Notes: generated by a model not told the origin, from the sequence alone. A DNA stretch of 64,000 nucleotides from Saccharibacillus endophyticus (GCF_013185185.1 NZ_JAAZWE010000001.1:186001-250000); one strand, 5' to 3'; positions 48,824 to 58,021 are shown, numbered from the stretch's first letter. Made by a program: numbers and translations.

Positions 48824-49474
48824 ATGAAACCTACTTTAGAACGTTATGCGATTGACTTCAATCCGGTAGGCGATCTCGACCAAGACGTCGCTTCATTTTT
48901 GACTTTACATCATAATGGATCAACGCTGGAGCATACGATAAAAGTGAAAAACGAAGCGAAGAAGATTGCCGAACTCTATGACGGGAGTCTGGTAGATAAA
49001 TCCATTAAGGCAGCGCTGCTGCACGACATTAGTAATGTAGTGCCAATCTCGAAAATGCTGGAGTTCGCCAACCAACTTCAAATAGACATCATGGAGGAGG
49101 AATGGAAATACGCGAGAAGCGTTCATCAGAAACTGTCAGAAATCATGGCGAAAGAGATTTTCGGAATCACAGACATTGAAGTTTTGAATGCCATCAGAAG
49201 TCATACCACGCACAAAGCAAATGCATCAATGACGGATAAAATTTTGTTCGTGGCAGACAAAATTTCTTGGGAACTTCCAGGGACGCACCCTTATTTGGCG
49301 GAGATGAGAAAACAGGTATATGATTTCAAAATCGATCAAGCCATACTCCTTTATTTGGATGTGATTTGGGAGCAGCGAGACAAACTCAAATTGGTGCATC
49401 CATGGCTTATTGAAGCGAGAGAAGAACTTATTTTAAAGACAAACATTCGCTCGGGTGCAGAAAATGAAAAATAA
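48824..49474 (+). CDS. HD-domain hydrolase, YqeK-like
   Basis: 216 residues from ATG 48824 (GAAAGGTGAG). The HD signature is made of HTIKVKNEAKKIAELYD (first His), AALLHDISNV (the HD pair) and IRSHTTHKANASMTDKILFVADKI. This is the arrangement of YqeK-type HD phosphohydrolases that split diadenosine tetraphosphate. An N-terminal extension of about 30 residues is unusual. It overlaps the next Nudix-like gene. Confidence 0.78.
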   Translation: MKPTLERYAIDFNPVGDLDQDVASFLTLHHNGSTLEHTIKVKNEAKKIAELYDGSLVDKSIKAALLHDISNVVPISKMLEFANQLQIDIMEEEWKYARSVHQKLSEIMAKEIFGITDIEVLNAIRSHTTHKANASMTDKILFVADKISWELPGTHPYLAEMRKQVYDFKIDQAILLYLDVIWEQRDKLKLVHPWLIEAREELILKTNIRSGAENEK

Positions 49475-50489
49475 CCCGATGTTGAACGAGGTTGTTCTCG
49501 AACTTTGTTACTTGGTGCATTGCATGCGCCGAATCGGTCCGTTAGCCGTACCCGAGCACGAGATCGAATCGGTTTTAAGTAAAGCGGCTTCGAAAAACGT
49601 CGCAAGATTTATCAAAGACGGCATACAAATCATGAAAAGGGGAGGGATGTATGCATACTGGAAAAAATATTTGGAGTCAAACCTGCTCGAATATGTCCGC
49701 AACCCGGAGCTGAGTCCCGAAGAGTTAAAAGCCATACATTACGGCATGTACATGTTGGAATACTGTAGTCACGGGGACTTGGAAGAAGTCGTGCGGCATT
49801 GCAGATTGATCTTGCGCGAAGAAAATGAAGATCATGAACGCTCGAAAGATATGGATTACACGTACGAAGAACCGGTGAGGGTTAGAAGGGTTTTAGAGTT
49901 TTTGCGAGCAAGGGATTATGCCAACGAAGCGATCGATCGCGAAGAATTTGAAGCCTTCAAATCCAGCGGATGGGAACAAATCGTGGAAACGCCGGCGCTT
50001 TCGAGAAAAGAAATCCAACGTTTGCTGGATGAACATGATCAATCGATGCGGATGATGCGCGAAGAAGTCGTTAAAGGAAACGAAATGAAATTTCTCGCAT
50101 CCGTAAGTGTAATCGTTCTCAACGAGCAAAACGAGATTTTATTGGCAAAAGGACACAGGGGATGGGACATGCCTCAAGGCTATGTGGAAGAAGGCGAGTC
50201 CATTCGGCAAGCGGCGGTTCGAAAGGTCAAAGAAGCAACCGGCGTCGATATGGAATTGGACAAATTCTGCGGGATCTTTTACAACGTGACGCGCGGCATA
50301 AGCAACCATATCTTTACCGGCAAGCCGATCGGAGGGACTCCGGAGGCCAGCGGCGAGAGCGAGGACGTCGGCTATTTCACGATGGAAGAAGCCAAGAAGA
50401 AGATCATCTGGGGTGACTTCAAAGAGCGGCTTCGTTGGGCATTGGACGAGAGCAGTCATCCTTTTTTGATCGAGCTTTGGGATGAGTAG
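49464..50489 (+). CDS. Nudix-fold protein with a degenerate Nudix box
   Basis: 341 residues (ATG 49464; GTG 49455 possible). The first ~200 residues are helical and of unknown family (LELCYLVHCMRRIGPLAVPE). The C-terminal Nudix fold has GYVEEGESIRQAAVRKVKEATG in place of GX5EX7REUXEEXG: the REUXEE core reads R-K-V-K-E-A, so two of the metal-binding glutamates are replaced. It may be catalytically dead and act as a nucleotide sensor. The gene overlaps the HD gene, so functional coupling is likely. Confidence 0.78.
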   Translation: MKNNPMLNEVVLELCYLVHCMRRIGPLAVPEHEIESVLSKAASKNVARFIKDGIQIMKRGGMYAYWKKYLESNLLEYVRNPELSPEELKAIHYGMYMLEYCSHGDLEEVVRHCRLILREENEDHERSKDMDYTYEEPVRVRRVLEFLRARDYANEAIDREEFEAFKSSGWEQIVETPALSRKEIQRLLDEHDQSMRMMREEVVKGNEMKFLASVSVIVLNEQNEILLAKGHRGWDMPQGYVEEGESIRQAAVRKVKEATGVDMELDKFCGIFYNVTRGISNHIFTGKPIGGTPEASGESEDVGYFTMEEAKKKIIWGDFKERLRWALDESSHPFLIELWDE

Positions 50490-50527
50490 CCAGTGATAGG
50501 AGGAAGCCGACGAGCAGCTTGCAGGGA

Positions 50528-50974
50528 TTACGGTTCGCTCCCGATCTCTTCTTTCCATCCGTAAGCCAGCCACGTCATCAGCGGTTCGTCATAAAGTTTC
50601 CAACGCTCGATCGAGTCTTCTGCCAAAATCAGAAGCGAAGTTTGTCCTGTCGAGACGATGATGTTTTTGCCGTCCGTCAACGTAAGGACTAAAACGTTTC
50701 CCGGCATCGAAGTCATCGTAATGCCTTCATCGCCGACTTTTCCCTGGTTCTCCGCTTCATCCAGCCACCCGACGATTTTTTCGATGATTTCTTTACCGGA
50801 AGGACTGTCTGCATCCATGACTTTCGAGACGACTCCGGTATTCATTCCTTCTGCCACATAGAGCGACTGCACTTCGGATAATTCGGGAATCAATCCTGGC
50901 GGCGTTTTTTCCTGACAGCCCGTTAGAAGCAAGATGAACAGACAGCTGATTACAAGCATGTACGTTTTGCGCAT
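50528..50974 (-). CDS. Lipoprotein of unknown function
   Basis: 148 residues from the ATG at 50972-50974 (GGGAGGAACC). The lipobox is LLTGC. The mature part has EVQSLYVAEGMNTGVVSKVMD, NVLVLTLTDGKNIIVSTGQ and DSIERWKLYDEPLM, a small beta-rich domain similar to other Bacillales surface lipoproteins. Opposite in direction to its neighbours. Confidence 0.75.
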   Translation of the reverse strand: MRKTYMLVISCLFILLLTGCQEKTPPGLIPELSEVQSLYVAEGMNTGVVSKVMDADSPSGKEIIEKIVGWLDEAENQGKVGDEGITMTSMPGNVLVLTLTDGKNIIVSTGQTSLLILAEDSIERWKLYDEPLMTWLAYGWKEEIGSEP

Positions 50975-51152
50975 GGTTCCTCCCAAGAATTTAAGATTTC
51001 TTTTAGGTTTTGCTTCATGCTGCATCGCAGGACGATTTCTGGGCCTTTCCCGCGGGAACCTATGGATTAGGCTCTGTTGCGGAAAATAAAGGAAAAGCTG
51101 GATAGGTTACATAAGCGAGTAACCCTATTATATACAGAGAAGGATGATTTTT

Positions 51153-51746
51153 TTGCAAAAAGGCATAATTTTATTCATGAACGGCACGTCCAGCGCAGGC
51201 AAGACCAGTATCGCGAAGGAGCTGCTGAAGCAAATCGAGATTCCTTTCCAGCATGTATCCGTAGACGATTTTTTTCATAATTATGACGAGTTTATCGACA
51301 AAAAGTATCCGAACCTTGAACCTGCGATCGAAGTCGAACAGCATACCGTCGCGCAAATCATTTTCGATCCGATCGGCTCTCTGTGCTATTCGACCGTCAA
51401 GCTGTTTTCGGAAATGGGCGTGAACGTCATTTTGGATACGGTAATCGATAACGAAAAATGGTTTAACGTATGCCAAGATCTATTTTCCGGTCATCCCACA
51501 TTGTTCGTAGGCGTCATCTGCTCCAGAGAAGAGTTGGCAAGAAGAGAAGAAGCAAGAGGAGATCGAGCGATCGGATTGGCCAATGCGCAGTTCGATGGCG
51601 TGTATACGTTCGAAAAATACGACGTTGAAGTGAACACCGAAGAGCTGAGTCCGGAAGAATGCGCCGAAAAAATATTGAGCTTTATTCAAACAGGTCAGGC
51701 ATATTCGACATTTGAGCAGTCCGGCAAAAGAGCGTTAGGGATGTGA
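51153..51746 (+). CDS. Chloramphenicol-phosphotransferase-like kinase, second copy
   Basis: 197 residues from TTG 51153, nine bases after GAAGG; the earlier ATG at 51144 abuts that site. P-loop FMNGTSSAGKTS, VSVDDFFHNYDEF, VNVILDTVIDNEKWF, VICSREELARREEARGDR and the closing YDVEVNTEELSPEECA. Same family as the protein at 47560 but only moderately similar in wording, so an old duplication or two separate arrivals. Substrate unknown. Confidence 0.8.
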   Translation: MQKGIILFMNGTSSAGKTSIAKELLKQIEIPFQHVSVDDFFHNYDEFIDKKYPNLEPAIEVEQHTVAQIIFDPIGSLCYSTVKLFSEMGVNVILDTVIDNEKWFNVCQDLFSGHPTLFVGVICSREELARREEARGDRAIGLANAQFDGVYTFEKYDVEVNTEELSPEECAEKILSFIQTGQAYSTFEQSGKRALGM

Positions 51747-51791
51747 GGTGAATACGATCTTATTTCCCGAATCGACGATGAAGGCGGTTCG

Positions 51792-51878
51792 ATGATTCCT
51801 ACAGCATATCCCAAATGCGAAAAGCACGACGTGTATTTGAACTGCCACGGATGTTTGCTGTGCAATAACGACGAGTGA
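51792..51878 (+). CDS. Cys-rich micro-protein (28 residues), tentative
   Basis: ATG 51792, preceded by AAGGCGG. The peptide ends CEKHDVYLNCHGCLLCNNDE; four Cys in C-x8-C-x2-C-x2-C spacing plus two His suggest metal binding. Nothing else supports expression; it may be a chance frame or the tail of a lost gene. Confidence 0.3.
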   Translation: MIPTAYPKCEKHDVYLNCHGCLLCNNDE

Positions 51879-51917
51879 TCGCGCAAGCGTGCCTACCCGA
51901 AAGGAGCAGATCATCCA

Positions 51918-52280
51918 ATGTCTGAATCTGAATTTTTTTTGTACGATTATATCAGTATTTACTCGGATGAGCGTTATGCAGGGCGGATCAAAACTATCGA
52001 TATCGAGCGCTTTTTCATTGAAGTATTGGCGTTTGAAAAAACGGATAGCTTGAAGTTTTCCAAAGTCGTTTCCGGCGAACCTTTCAGGGCAACGGGATAC
52101 TTGGCGAATGCTCAGGGAGGCTATGCTTTTGATACATTGGACGGAATCGAAGAGATCAACCTGATCGAGATCGATATCCCGCTTCAAATGAACATGGAGC
52201 TGGAAAAATTTATTCTGGCTGCCGCATATCAAATAGCTAAGCGATATTCGTGGATCGTGGATGAACGGAGAGAATATTGA
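51918..52280 (+). CDS. Uncharacterised protein
   Basis: 120 residues, ATG after GAAAGGAGCAG. An alpha/beta protein, acidic, starting EFFLYDYISIYSDERYAGRI, with TGYLANAQGGYAF in the middle and a closing helix. Size and composition resemble immunity-type proteins. No motif recognised. Confidence 0.68.
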   Translation: MSESEFFLYDYISIYSDERYAGRIKTIDIERFFIEVLAFEKTDSLKFSKVVSGEPFRATGYLANAQGGYAFDTLDGIEEINLIEIDIPLQMNMELEKFILAAAYQIAKRYSWIVDERREY

Positions 52281-52385
52281 AGCCGATCGGGACGATGCAA
52301 ATCGGATCTAACTTTTATGTCGAATGATTCGTTTATGATATAACAACAAGTTCAATGCACATCGCATATGAGGAAGGAGAATCAT

Positions 52386-52550
52386 ATGGAAGCGATACGG
52401 ATCGGATTGAGTCTATTGTTTTTTATCATGATCGCAGCGCTTTTTTTCGGGTTGATCCGTGCGTTCGTTATCAGGTATTTGGACGACTTTTATCAAAAAG
52501 CGTTCGAAAAGATGCGACATGGATTCAAAAGGACGCCTTCTAATGATTAA
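52386..52550 (+). CDS. Small single-pass membrane protein
   Basis: 54 residues from ATG 52386 (GAGGAAGGAG). One hydrophobic helix (about 6-27, LSLLFFIMIAALFFGLIRAF) followed by a basic C-terminus (KAFEKMRHGFKRTP), so probably inserted with the tail inside. Unknown function. Confidence 0.6.
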   Translation: MEAIRIGLSLLFFIMIAALFFGLIRAFVIRYLDDFYQKAFEKMRHGFKRTPSND

Positions 52551-52608
52551 AGAGTTATGCATATAGCTTTTCAGTTCATGTCGACAATCCGGAAAGGTTG
52601 GGAATCAA

Positions 52609-53244
52609 ATGGGCACGAAATTTGCAAACCTTCATATTCAAATGCAGGATCAACAGCTCGTACTCGACGCTTTAAGGCAATTGACCGATCAGGCCGGGCA
52701 CGTATTGGTCAAGCCGATTTTAAATGAGTCGAGCATCCTCGATCAATATATCCAGCGAAAAGAAGACGGAAGCTCCAGCATCGAGACCGAGCCGCATGTG
52801 ACGTATTATCTGCATCAAAGCGGCGAGTGGACGACCGTGCTCAACTATTATTTCGAATGGGGAACGGTCGAACAAGTCGGAGAGCTGCTGTCCACGTTTG
52901 TTTCGCAACCGGTAATGACCGTCGGATTTTTCGATGAAGATATTTTCGAATGGACGATATTCCAAGACGGCGAAGCGAGATCCAGAAAACTGTTTTGCGG
53001 AATGTGGGCTGCCGACGAGTATGAGCTTAAGCCGGAAATCGTGGATTTTACTTATTTGCAAGAAGTGGTCGGAATCAAACGCGCAGATCTCGATCGGTTA
53101 TTCGACAGCGAAACTCCCGAGCAGGCCGTAGATGCGCTTTCGGAGCTGCTCAACGTGCATTTGTGGATCGATTATAAAGTCATGGATAGCGATTCGGAGT
53201 CGGCGAAAAGATATTCCCGAGTCGACCAAGATATAAGGAAGTGA
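52609..53244 (+). CDS. Uncharacterised protein
   Basis: 211 residues from ATG 52609; a weak GAAAGG precedes it. Alpha/beta pattern with ANLHIQMQDQQLVLDALRQL at the start and a central YLHQSGEWTTVLNYYFEWG. The layout of an N-terminal ferredoxin-like half recalls proteins found beside DUF4288 genes. It is followed after four bases by the DUF4288 gene, so the two share an operon. Confidence 0.68.
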   Translation: MGTKFANLHIQMQDQQLVLDALRQLTDQAGHVLVKPILNESSILDQYIQRKEDGSSSIETEPHVTYYLHQSGEWTTVLNYYFEWGTVEQVGELLSTFVSQPVMTVGFFDEDIFEWTIFQDGEARSRKLFCGMWAADEYELKPEIVDFTYLQEVVGIKRADLDRLFDSETPEQAVDALSELLNVHLWIDYKVMDSDSESAKRYSRVDQDIRK

Positions 53245-53248
53245 TCGA

Positions 53249-53653
53249 TTGAACCCGACAGATCCTAACCCGGGCGAGGAATCAAGCTGGTACGCCGTCA
53301 AGATGCTGTTTGAATGCTTCATTACGGGCAGGCCGGACGCTTCCAAGATCGACGACGATTATACGGAAGACAAGACGTACGAAGAGAGCATCTACCTGAT
53401 CCATGCAAATTCGCTCGAAACGGCATACGAGAAAGCGGAGCAAGAAGCTCGAAGTTACGAGATGTCTTATCAAAACGTATACAGGCAGGACGTGGAATGG
53501 AAGTTTGTGCGGTTCTTGGATGCTTTTCATTTATTCGATCAAGAGCCTGCGGATTTGACCGAAGTCTATTCCCGGCATATCAGCGCACCGAAGCGAACGA
53601 AAACGGAAGAGTTTGTGCGCAAGATGTTTCCCGAGACGGAAAAGCAAGATTAA
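53249..53653 (+). CDS. DUF4288 family protein
   Basis: 134 residues from TTG 53249. WYAVKMLFECFITG, then YEESIYLIHANSLETAYEKAEQEA (quoted to show family wording) and DVEWKFVRFLDAFHLFD are diagnostic of DUF4288. It is a small alpha/beta protein of unknown function, often next to toxin-immunity or phage-related genes. Translation is probably coupled to the gene before it. Confidence 0.78.
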   Translation: MNPTDPNPGEESSWYAVKMLFECFITGRPDASKIDDDYTEDKTYEESIYLIHANSLETAYEKAEQEARSYEMSYQNVYRQDVEWKFVRFLDAFHLFDQEPADLTEVYSRHISAPKRTKTEEFVRKMFPETEKQD

Positions 53654-53683
53654 GCACAGCCGACATTTCAGGAGGATTCCCTA

Positions 53684-54421
53684 TTGAAAAGTTATTACGG
53701 AGAATTATGCACCAAAGTCTACGAGAGCGATAAGTCGTTAGCCGAAGGCGAAGAGTTGGAGTTCTATCTGTCCTTCGTAACCCGACCGGACATGCAGGTG
53801 CTGGAGCCGATGTGCGGCAACGGGCGGCTGCTGATTCCTTTCATGCAGCGCGGGATCGCGATCGAAGGGTTCGATATTTCGGAAGACATGCTGAAGGTGT
53901 GCAGGGAAAAAGGGCGCAGCCTGGGGTTGGAACCTCGTGTCGATCAGGCCAAACTCGAAGAATTCGTCAGCGACAAAAGTTTTGACCTGATCGTAATTCC
54001 GTTCGGTTCGTTCTCGCTGCTGCCGGATGAGCTTGTAGATCAAGGTCTTCGCCGGTTGAAAAAAGCTTTGAGCGATCAAGGGAAGCTGCTGTTGACGATC
54101 ATGGTCGAGCCGCATCAGGGAGAGGACCTTGCGGAATGGACCGAATCGGGCATGACGCAGCTCGCAAACGAATCGATTAGGCTGTACAAGAAAACCCGGT
54201 ATGATGCGGAAAAAGCAGTCCTGTTCACCGAATTGAAATACGAACTGGTCAAGGACGATCGCGTGCTGCGGACGGAGATCATGGAGTTTCCGGTTCGCTT
54301 TTACGGCATCGACGCCTTTAAGCAGATCCTTGAGCGGAATGGTTTTCGACAAGTTACGGTGCATGAGGTGGAGAACGGGTACGGCGAAGGGACTCTTTTC
54401 CACGTGTTCGAATGCGGTTAG
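53684..54421 (+). CDS. Class I SAM-dependent methyltransferase
   Basis: 245 residues from TTG 53684 (CAGGAGGATTCCC). SAM-binding motif I is VLEPMCGNGRLLIPFMQRG (about 38-56), motif II IEGFDISEDML, and the later strand FDLIVIPFGSFSLLPD. Methylates an unknown small molecule; the lack of an N-terminal recognition domain argues against DNA or rRNA. Confidence 0.88.
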   Translation: MKSYYGELCTKVYESDKSLAEGEELEFYLSFVTRPDMQVLEPMCGNGRLLIPFMQRGIAIEGFDISEDMLKVCREKGRSLGLEPRVDQAKLEEFVSDKSFDLIVIPFGSFSLLPDELVDQGLRRLKKALSDQGKLLLTIMVEPHQGEDLAEWTESGMTQLANESIRLYKKTRYDAEKAVLFTELKYELVKDDRVLRTEIMEFPVRFYGIDAFKQILERNGFRQVTVHEVENGYGEGTLFHVFECG

Positions 54422-54482
54422 CCGACTTGGATCATGGCCGCGTTCGATCATCCGATTCTATTGAAAGGCAGGCGATCCGTCG

Positions 54483-54983
54483 ATGTTTTACGTCAATGCG
54501 CGAGCTTTTATCGAACGCGAAAGCGAAGGCATAATCGAGCTGCTGATCCAGACTCGCACCAAAACCGATCAACAATCATTGGAACTTCCGGGCGGACAGT
54601 TGGAGCCGTTCGAAGCAATCTTGGACGGGTTGAAGCGGGAAGTATTCGAAGAAACCGGATTGACGTTAGTCGAGGTCGAAGGCAGCGAGACCCGGATCGA
54701 TACGAGAGGGATCAACCCGGATTTCGAAGTCGAGTGTCTGGCTCCCTATTGCGTCTATCAAACGGTAAAGGGTCCGATCGATTCGGTCGGCATGTATTTC
54801 ATTGCGGAAGCTGAAGGCGAGTTATTGAAAACAGGCGATGAAACGGCGAATATTCGTTGGGTAGCGTTAGACGAGATCGATCGTCTCATGTCGGAAGATC
54901 CCCGACAGTTTTCGGACGTCGATCGTGCGGGGCTGATGTATTACCTGAAACATCGAGATCCGATAAGGAGGGATAAGCCATGA
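54483..54983 (+). CDS. Nudix hydrolase
   Basis: 166 residues. Complete Nudix box GGQLEPFEAILDGLKREVFEETGL (about 38-61), so catalytically competent. It would hydrolyse a nucleoside diphosphate derivative. It overlaps the next gene's start by four bases (ATGA). One of three Nudix proteins encoded within 8 kb. Confidence 0.88.
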   Translation: MFYVNARAFIERESEGIIELLIQTRTKTDQQSLELPGGQLEPFEAILDGLKREVFEETGLTLVEVEGSETRIDTRGINPDFEVECLAPYCVYQTVKGPIDSVGMYFIAEAEGELLKTGDETANIRWVALDEIDRLMSEDPRQFSDVDRAGLMYYLKHRDPIRRDKP

Positions 54984-55486
54984 AGCCGAAAAAAGGAAGC
55001 TTCAAACCGATCTATCTGCTTGCCGTTCCGATTATCGCGGCACTCGTAATCTTGCAGTTCAATCAGCATGCCGATCCGCTAAGCTCCATCATGAATCGTC
55101 CGATAGACGTCGAAAAAATCTCCAGTACCGAGATGGGGAGATATGTGTATTCGAACCAGAACGGAGCCGGATTTGTTGAATTTGAATATATTCCGTTGGA
55201 CGCCCAACAGATCGGTAATATCGCGACTTGGATAAACGAGGCTCCCGAATCCGCGATTACGATGCTAGACAACATGCCTTCGAATATTAGCGCCGGGATC
55301 GTTTTCAAAGTCAAATCCAACAAAGAAGTTCGAATCCAGTACAATCGGGATAAAGTCTACGTAACCCGCACGGACGTCAATCGGCAAATGCTTCGGTATT
55401 CGATCGAGCAGGCGGAATTGCAGAACTTCTTCGATGAGCAGCTCAAAGGATCCTATCTCGGCGAAGATCCGGTACCCGATGTGTAG
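54980..55486 (+). CDS. Membrane-anchored protein of unknown function
   Basis: 168 residues, coupled to the Nudix gene (ATGA). One N-terminal helix (about 10-28, LLAVPIIAALVIL), then an exterior domain of about 135 residues with VDVEKISSTEMGRYVYSNQN-like wording and AGIVFKVKSNKEVRIQYN. No known motif. Confidence 0.72.
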   Translation: MKPKKGSFKPIYLLAVPIIAALVILQFNQHADPLSSIMNRPIDVEKISSTEMGRYVYSNQNGAGFVEFEYIPLDAQQIGNIATWINEAPESAITMLDNMPSNISAGIVFKVKSNKEVRIQYNRDKVYVTRTDVNRQMLRYSIEQAELQNFFDEQLKGSYLGEDPVPDV

Positions 55487-55507
55487 AAAGCAAAGGAGTA
55501 GATTATC

Positions 55508-56413
55508 ATGTACGATCATCATACGTTCAGCTCGGCGGAAGAAGTCGATCAGCTTTTTCGGCATTATCATATAGACCGGAAAGTGACTCATGCCGAGAAA
55601 TTATCCGGGACTACCTCGGGTGTGGTATGGAAAGCCGTGACTCAATCCGGTGAAGCATACATTGTAAAACAGGATCATCCCGAGCAATTGGAAGCCGTTC
55701 AGCAATTTCTGGATACGCATAAAAATTCGAAGCTGCTGCCTGACGTGCTTTTCGCTGCCGAAGATCGGTCTTGCTTCGCTTACGTGTTTATCGAAGGAAC
55801 CACCCACTTCAATCGAGGACTAAAACGGGAGTGGATGGCTGTATTGATCCGGGAGCTGCTTCATTCCTATCAGCCTCATCAAAATTTACGCGCCGGGGCT
55901 TGGGTGCCTCATTCGCAAGAAAGCTGGAAAGCGTTCAATCTGGCAGGCATCGAAGAAGCGCGGTCGAACATCGGCGATGCATTGTCGTCGGAAGACCATG
56001 AACAGGTTATGGAGCAAGCGGAAAAGCTGTTCGAGGATAACTTGGCAGGCGTCGAGCAATTTTTTCTTCACGGCGATACGGGCGTTCACAACTTCGTGTT
56101 CGATAAGTCCGCATTAATTGGAGTGATTGACCCTTCCCCGATGATCGGCCCGCTGCTGTACGATTTCCTGTATGCCTTTTGCTCTTCGCCGGACGATATC
56201 GACATGGAGACTCTGGAATATTGCGCAGCTTTTCTCGAACAGGGAAAAGCGGACATATCCCGACTATGGGAAGAAACGCTGATCCAGCTCTACTGCCGAA
56301 TCGGTATTTGCATCAAGCATCATCCGCATGATCTGCCCGGCTATTTGCAAGCTTGGGAAGAATGGAAAAATGAATCAAGCCAACAAGGAGAACGTGAACG
56401 ATGGAATGCTTAG
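55508..56413 (+). CDS. Aminoglycoside phosphotransferase (APH) family kinase
   Basis: 301 residues. Protein-kinase-like fold: GVVWKAVTQSGEAYIVKQD carries the ATP-binding Lys, FLHGDTGVHNFVF holds the Brenner motif HGDxxxxN (about 187-194), and LIGVIDPSPM the metal-binding Asp. It phosphorylates a small hydroxylated compound; drug resistance cannot be assumed. The end overlaps the HIT gene start by 13 bases. Confidence 0.88.
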   Translation: MYDHHTFSSAEEVDQLFRHYHIDRKVTHAEKLSGTTSGVVWKAVTQSGEAYIVKQDHPEQLEAVQQFLDTHKNSKLLPDVLFAAEDRSCFAYVFIEGTTHFNRGLKREWMAVLIRELLHSYQPHQNLRAGAWVPHSQESWKAFNLAGIEEARSNIGDALSSEDHEQVMEQAEKLFEDNLAGVEQFFLHGDTGVHNFVFDKSALIGVIDPSPMIGPLLYDFLYAFCSSPDDIDMETLEYCAAFLEQGKADISRLWEETLIQLYCRIGICIKHHPHDLPGYLQAWEEWKNESSQQGERERWNA

Positions 56414-56829
56414 GCTGCCGAATCGCGAACGGCTTGGAGCCGAATTTGAATATCGTATATGAAAATGAGCTTATAACCTGCGTGCTTGATATTGATCCTT
56501 TCAATGAAGGCCATACGTTGATTCTTCCTAAGAAGCATTGTCTGGATCTCGATGAGATGGACGCCGATACAAGTCACGCCGTTATGGATGCTGCGCGCAT
56601 ATTGACCGGAACACTGAAGCTGCTTTTCCGACCTGACGGTGTACGAGTATGCCAAGACGGAGGAATTTTCAACGATCTGACCCATTACCATATGCACTTG
56701 ATTCCCAGATACGCAGAAGATCATTTTGTCTGGGGAGAGCCTGCCAGGCCGCATGATGCTGCGCAGCGATTGAGCCGGACGAAGGAAAAAATTGCGAATG
56801 CCTTATCAGTTGGAAAAAGGAGAGAATAA
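56401..56829 (+). CDS. HIT-family nucleotide hydrolase
   Basis: 142 residues, ATG after AAGGAGAACG inside the previous gene. The histidine triad is THYHMHLIPRY (about 97-107). An N-terminal ECLGCRIANG motif and Cys pair suggest a zinc site. It splits adenosine or guanosine phospho-derivatives. Tightly packed between APH-type and Nudix genes, so probably one transcript. Confidence 0.9.
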   Translation: MECLGCRIANGLEPNLNIVYENELITCVLDIDPFNEGHTLILPKKHCLDLDEMDADTSHAVMDAARILTGTLKLLFRPDGVRVCQDGGIFNDLTHYHMHLIPRYAEDHFVWGEPARPHDAAQRLSRTKEKIANALSVGKRRE

Positions 56830-56830
56830 G

Positions 56831-57319
56831 ATGACATTCCCCACTCATATCGTATCGGCAGGCGGGATCGTGGAAGACGGAAAAGGCAACATTTTATTAG
56901 TGAAGGCGCATGACGACGGGTGGGTGTATCCGGGCGGAATCACGGAGGTCGGAGAGAACCTGATCGACGGCGTGATTCGCGAGATCCGGGAAGAAAGCGG
57001 GATCGAAGCGGTCGTGACCCATATGGTGAACGTGATATCCAATACCGCCATACATAAATGGTACGACGGCGTAACCGATGTGCCGACCAAAGTCATGTTC
57101 GATTTTGCATGCAGGGCGATAGGTGGAACATTATCGACTTCGAACGAAACGAGCGACTGCCGATGGGTACCGAAAGAAGAAGTGCTGGATTTCATAACGC
57201 TGCCGGCGATCCGCTTGCGTTACGAAGCTTATTTGAAGTTTGAAGGCGCCGTAAACTACTTGGAATACGCGACCGCCACGAATACCGAATGCGAAGTCAA
57301 GCTGCAAAGACAGGTATAA
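56831..57319 (+). CDS. Nudix hydrolase
   Basis: 162 residues from ATG 56831 (AAAAGGAGAG). The Nudix box GGITEVGENLIDGVIREIREESGI (about 37-60) is complete. SAGGIVEDGKGNILLVKAH precedes it. Acts on a nucleoside diphosphate derivative. Its start lies two bases after the HIT gene stop. Confidence 0.9.
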   Translation: MTFPTHIVSAGGIVEDGKGNILLVKAHDDGWVYPGGITEVGENLIDGVIREIREESGIEAVVTHMVNVISNTAIHKWYDGVTDVPTKVMFDFACRAIGGTLSTSNETSDCRWVPKEEVLDFITLPAIRLRYEAYLKFEGAVNYLEYATATNTECEVKLQRQV

Positions 57320-57352
57320 GCATAAGCGTATAAATACACAGGAGGATTTCGA

Positions 57353-58021
57353 ATGCAGTCATTTTCAATCATCTTCGATATGGACGGTACTTTATTTCAA
57401 ACCGATCGCATTCTGGAAATCTCGCTGGAAGAGACGTTCGAGCATTTAAAGTCGCGCGATCTATGGGATAAAGAAGCTCCGAGTCCGATCGAAACGTACC
57501 GGGCGATCATGGGCGTGCCGCTGCCGCAGGTCTGGGAGACGCTGCTGCCCGAGCATAGCGACGAGATCCGTGCGGAGGTCGATCGGCACTTTTTGACAAC
57601 CTTGATCGCCAATATTCAAAAGGGAAAAGGGGCCTTATATGCAGGAACCTTGGAAGTTCTTGCTTATTTAAAAGAAAACGGATTTCCGGTCTATATCGCA
57701 AGCAACGGGTTAAAGCCGTATCTGGCCGCGATCGTCCGCTATTACGGGCTGGATGCCTGGGTTACCGAGACGTTCAGCATCGAGCAGATCGATTCGTTGG
57801 ACAAAGCGGAACTGGTGAGGTCCATCATTGAAAAATACGGGTTCGAAAAAGGAGCGGTTGTCGGAGATCGGCTTTCCGATATCCGCGCCGCTCAAACTAA
57901 CGGATTGCTCGCGATCGGATGCCGGTTCGATTTCGCGCGCGAAGAAGAGTTGGCGCAGGCGGATATCGTGATCGATCATTTACAGGAGCTGAAAACGCTT
58001 ATTCATCAATTCCGCGTTTAG
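57353..58021 (+). CDS. HAD-superfamily hydrolase
   Basis: 222 residues. Motif I FDMDGTLFQTD (about 7-17) carries both catalytic aspartates, motif II is VYIASNG, the motif III Lys lies in DKAELVRSIIEKY, and motif IV is VVGDRLSDIRAA. A phosphatase of the phosphoglycolate/beta-phosphoglucomutase type with an alpha-helical cap. ATG follows CAGGAGGATTTCG. Confidence 0.92.
   Translation: MQSFSIIFDMDGTLFQTDRILEISLEETFEHLKSRDLWDKEAPSPIETYRAIMGVPLPQVWETLLPEHSDEIRAEVDRHFLTTLIANIQKGKGALYAGTLEVLAYLKENGFPVYIASNGLKPYLAAIVRYYGLDAWVTETFSIEQIDSLDKAELVRSIIEKYGFEKGAVVGDRLSDIRAAQTNGLLAIGCRFDFAREEELAQADIVIDHLQELKTLIHQFRV

Noticed and set aside
47560..51746. Chloramphenicol or aminoglycoside resistance genes
   Set aside because: Family membership (CPT-like and APH-like folds) does not establish drug substrates.
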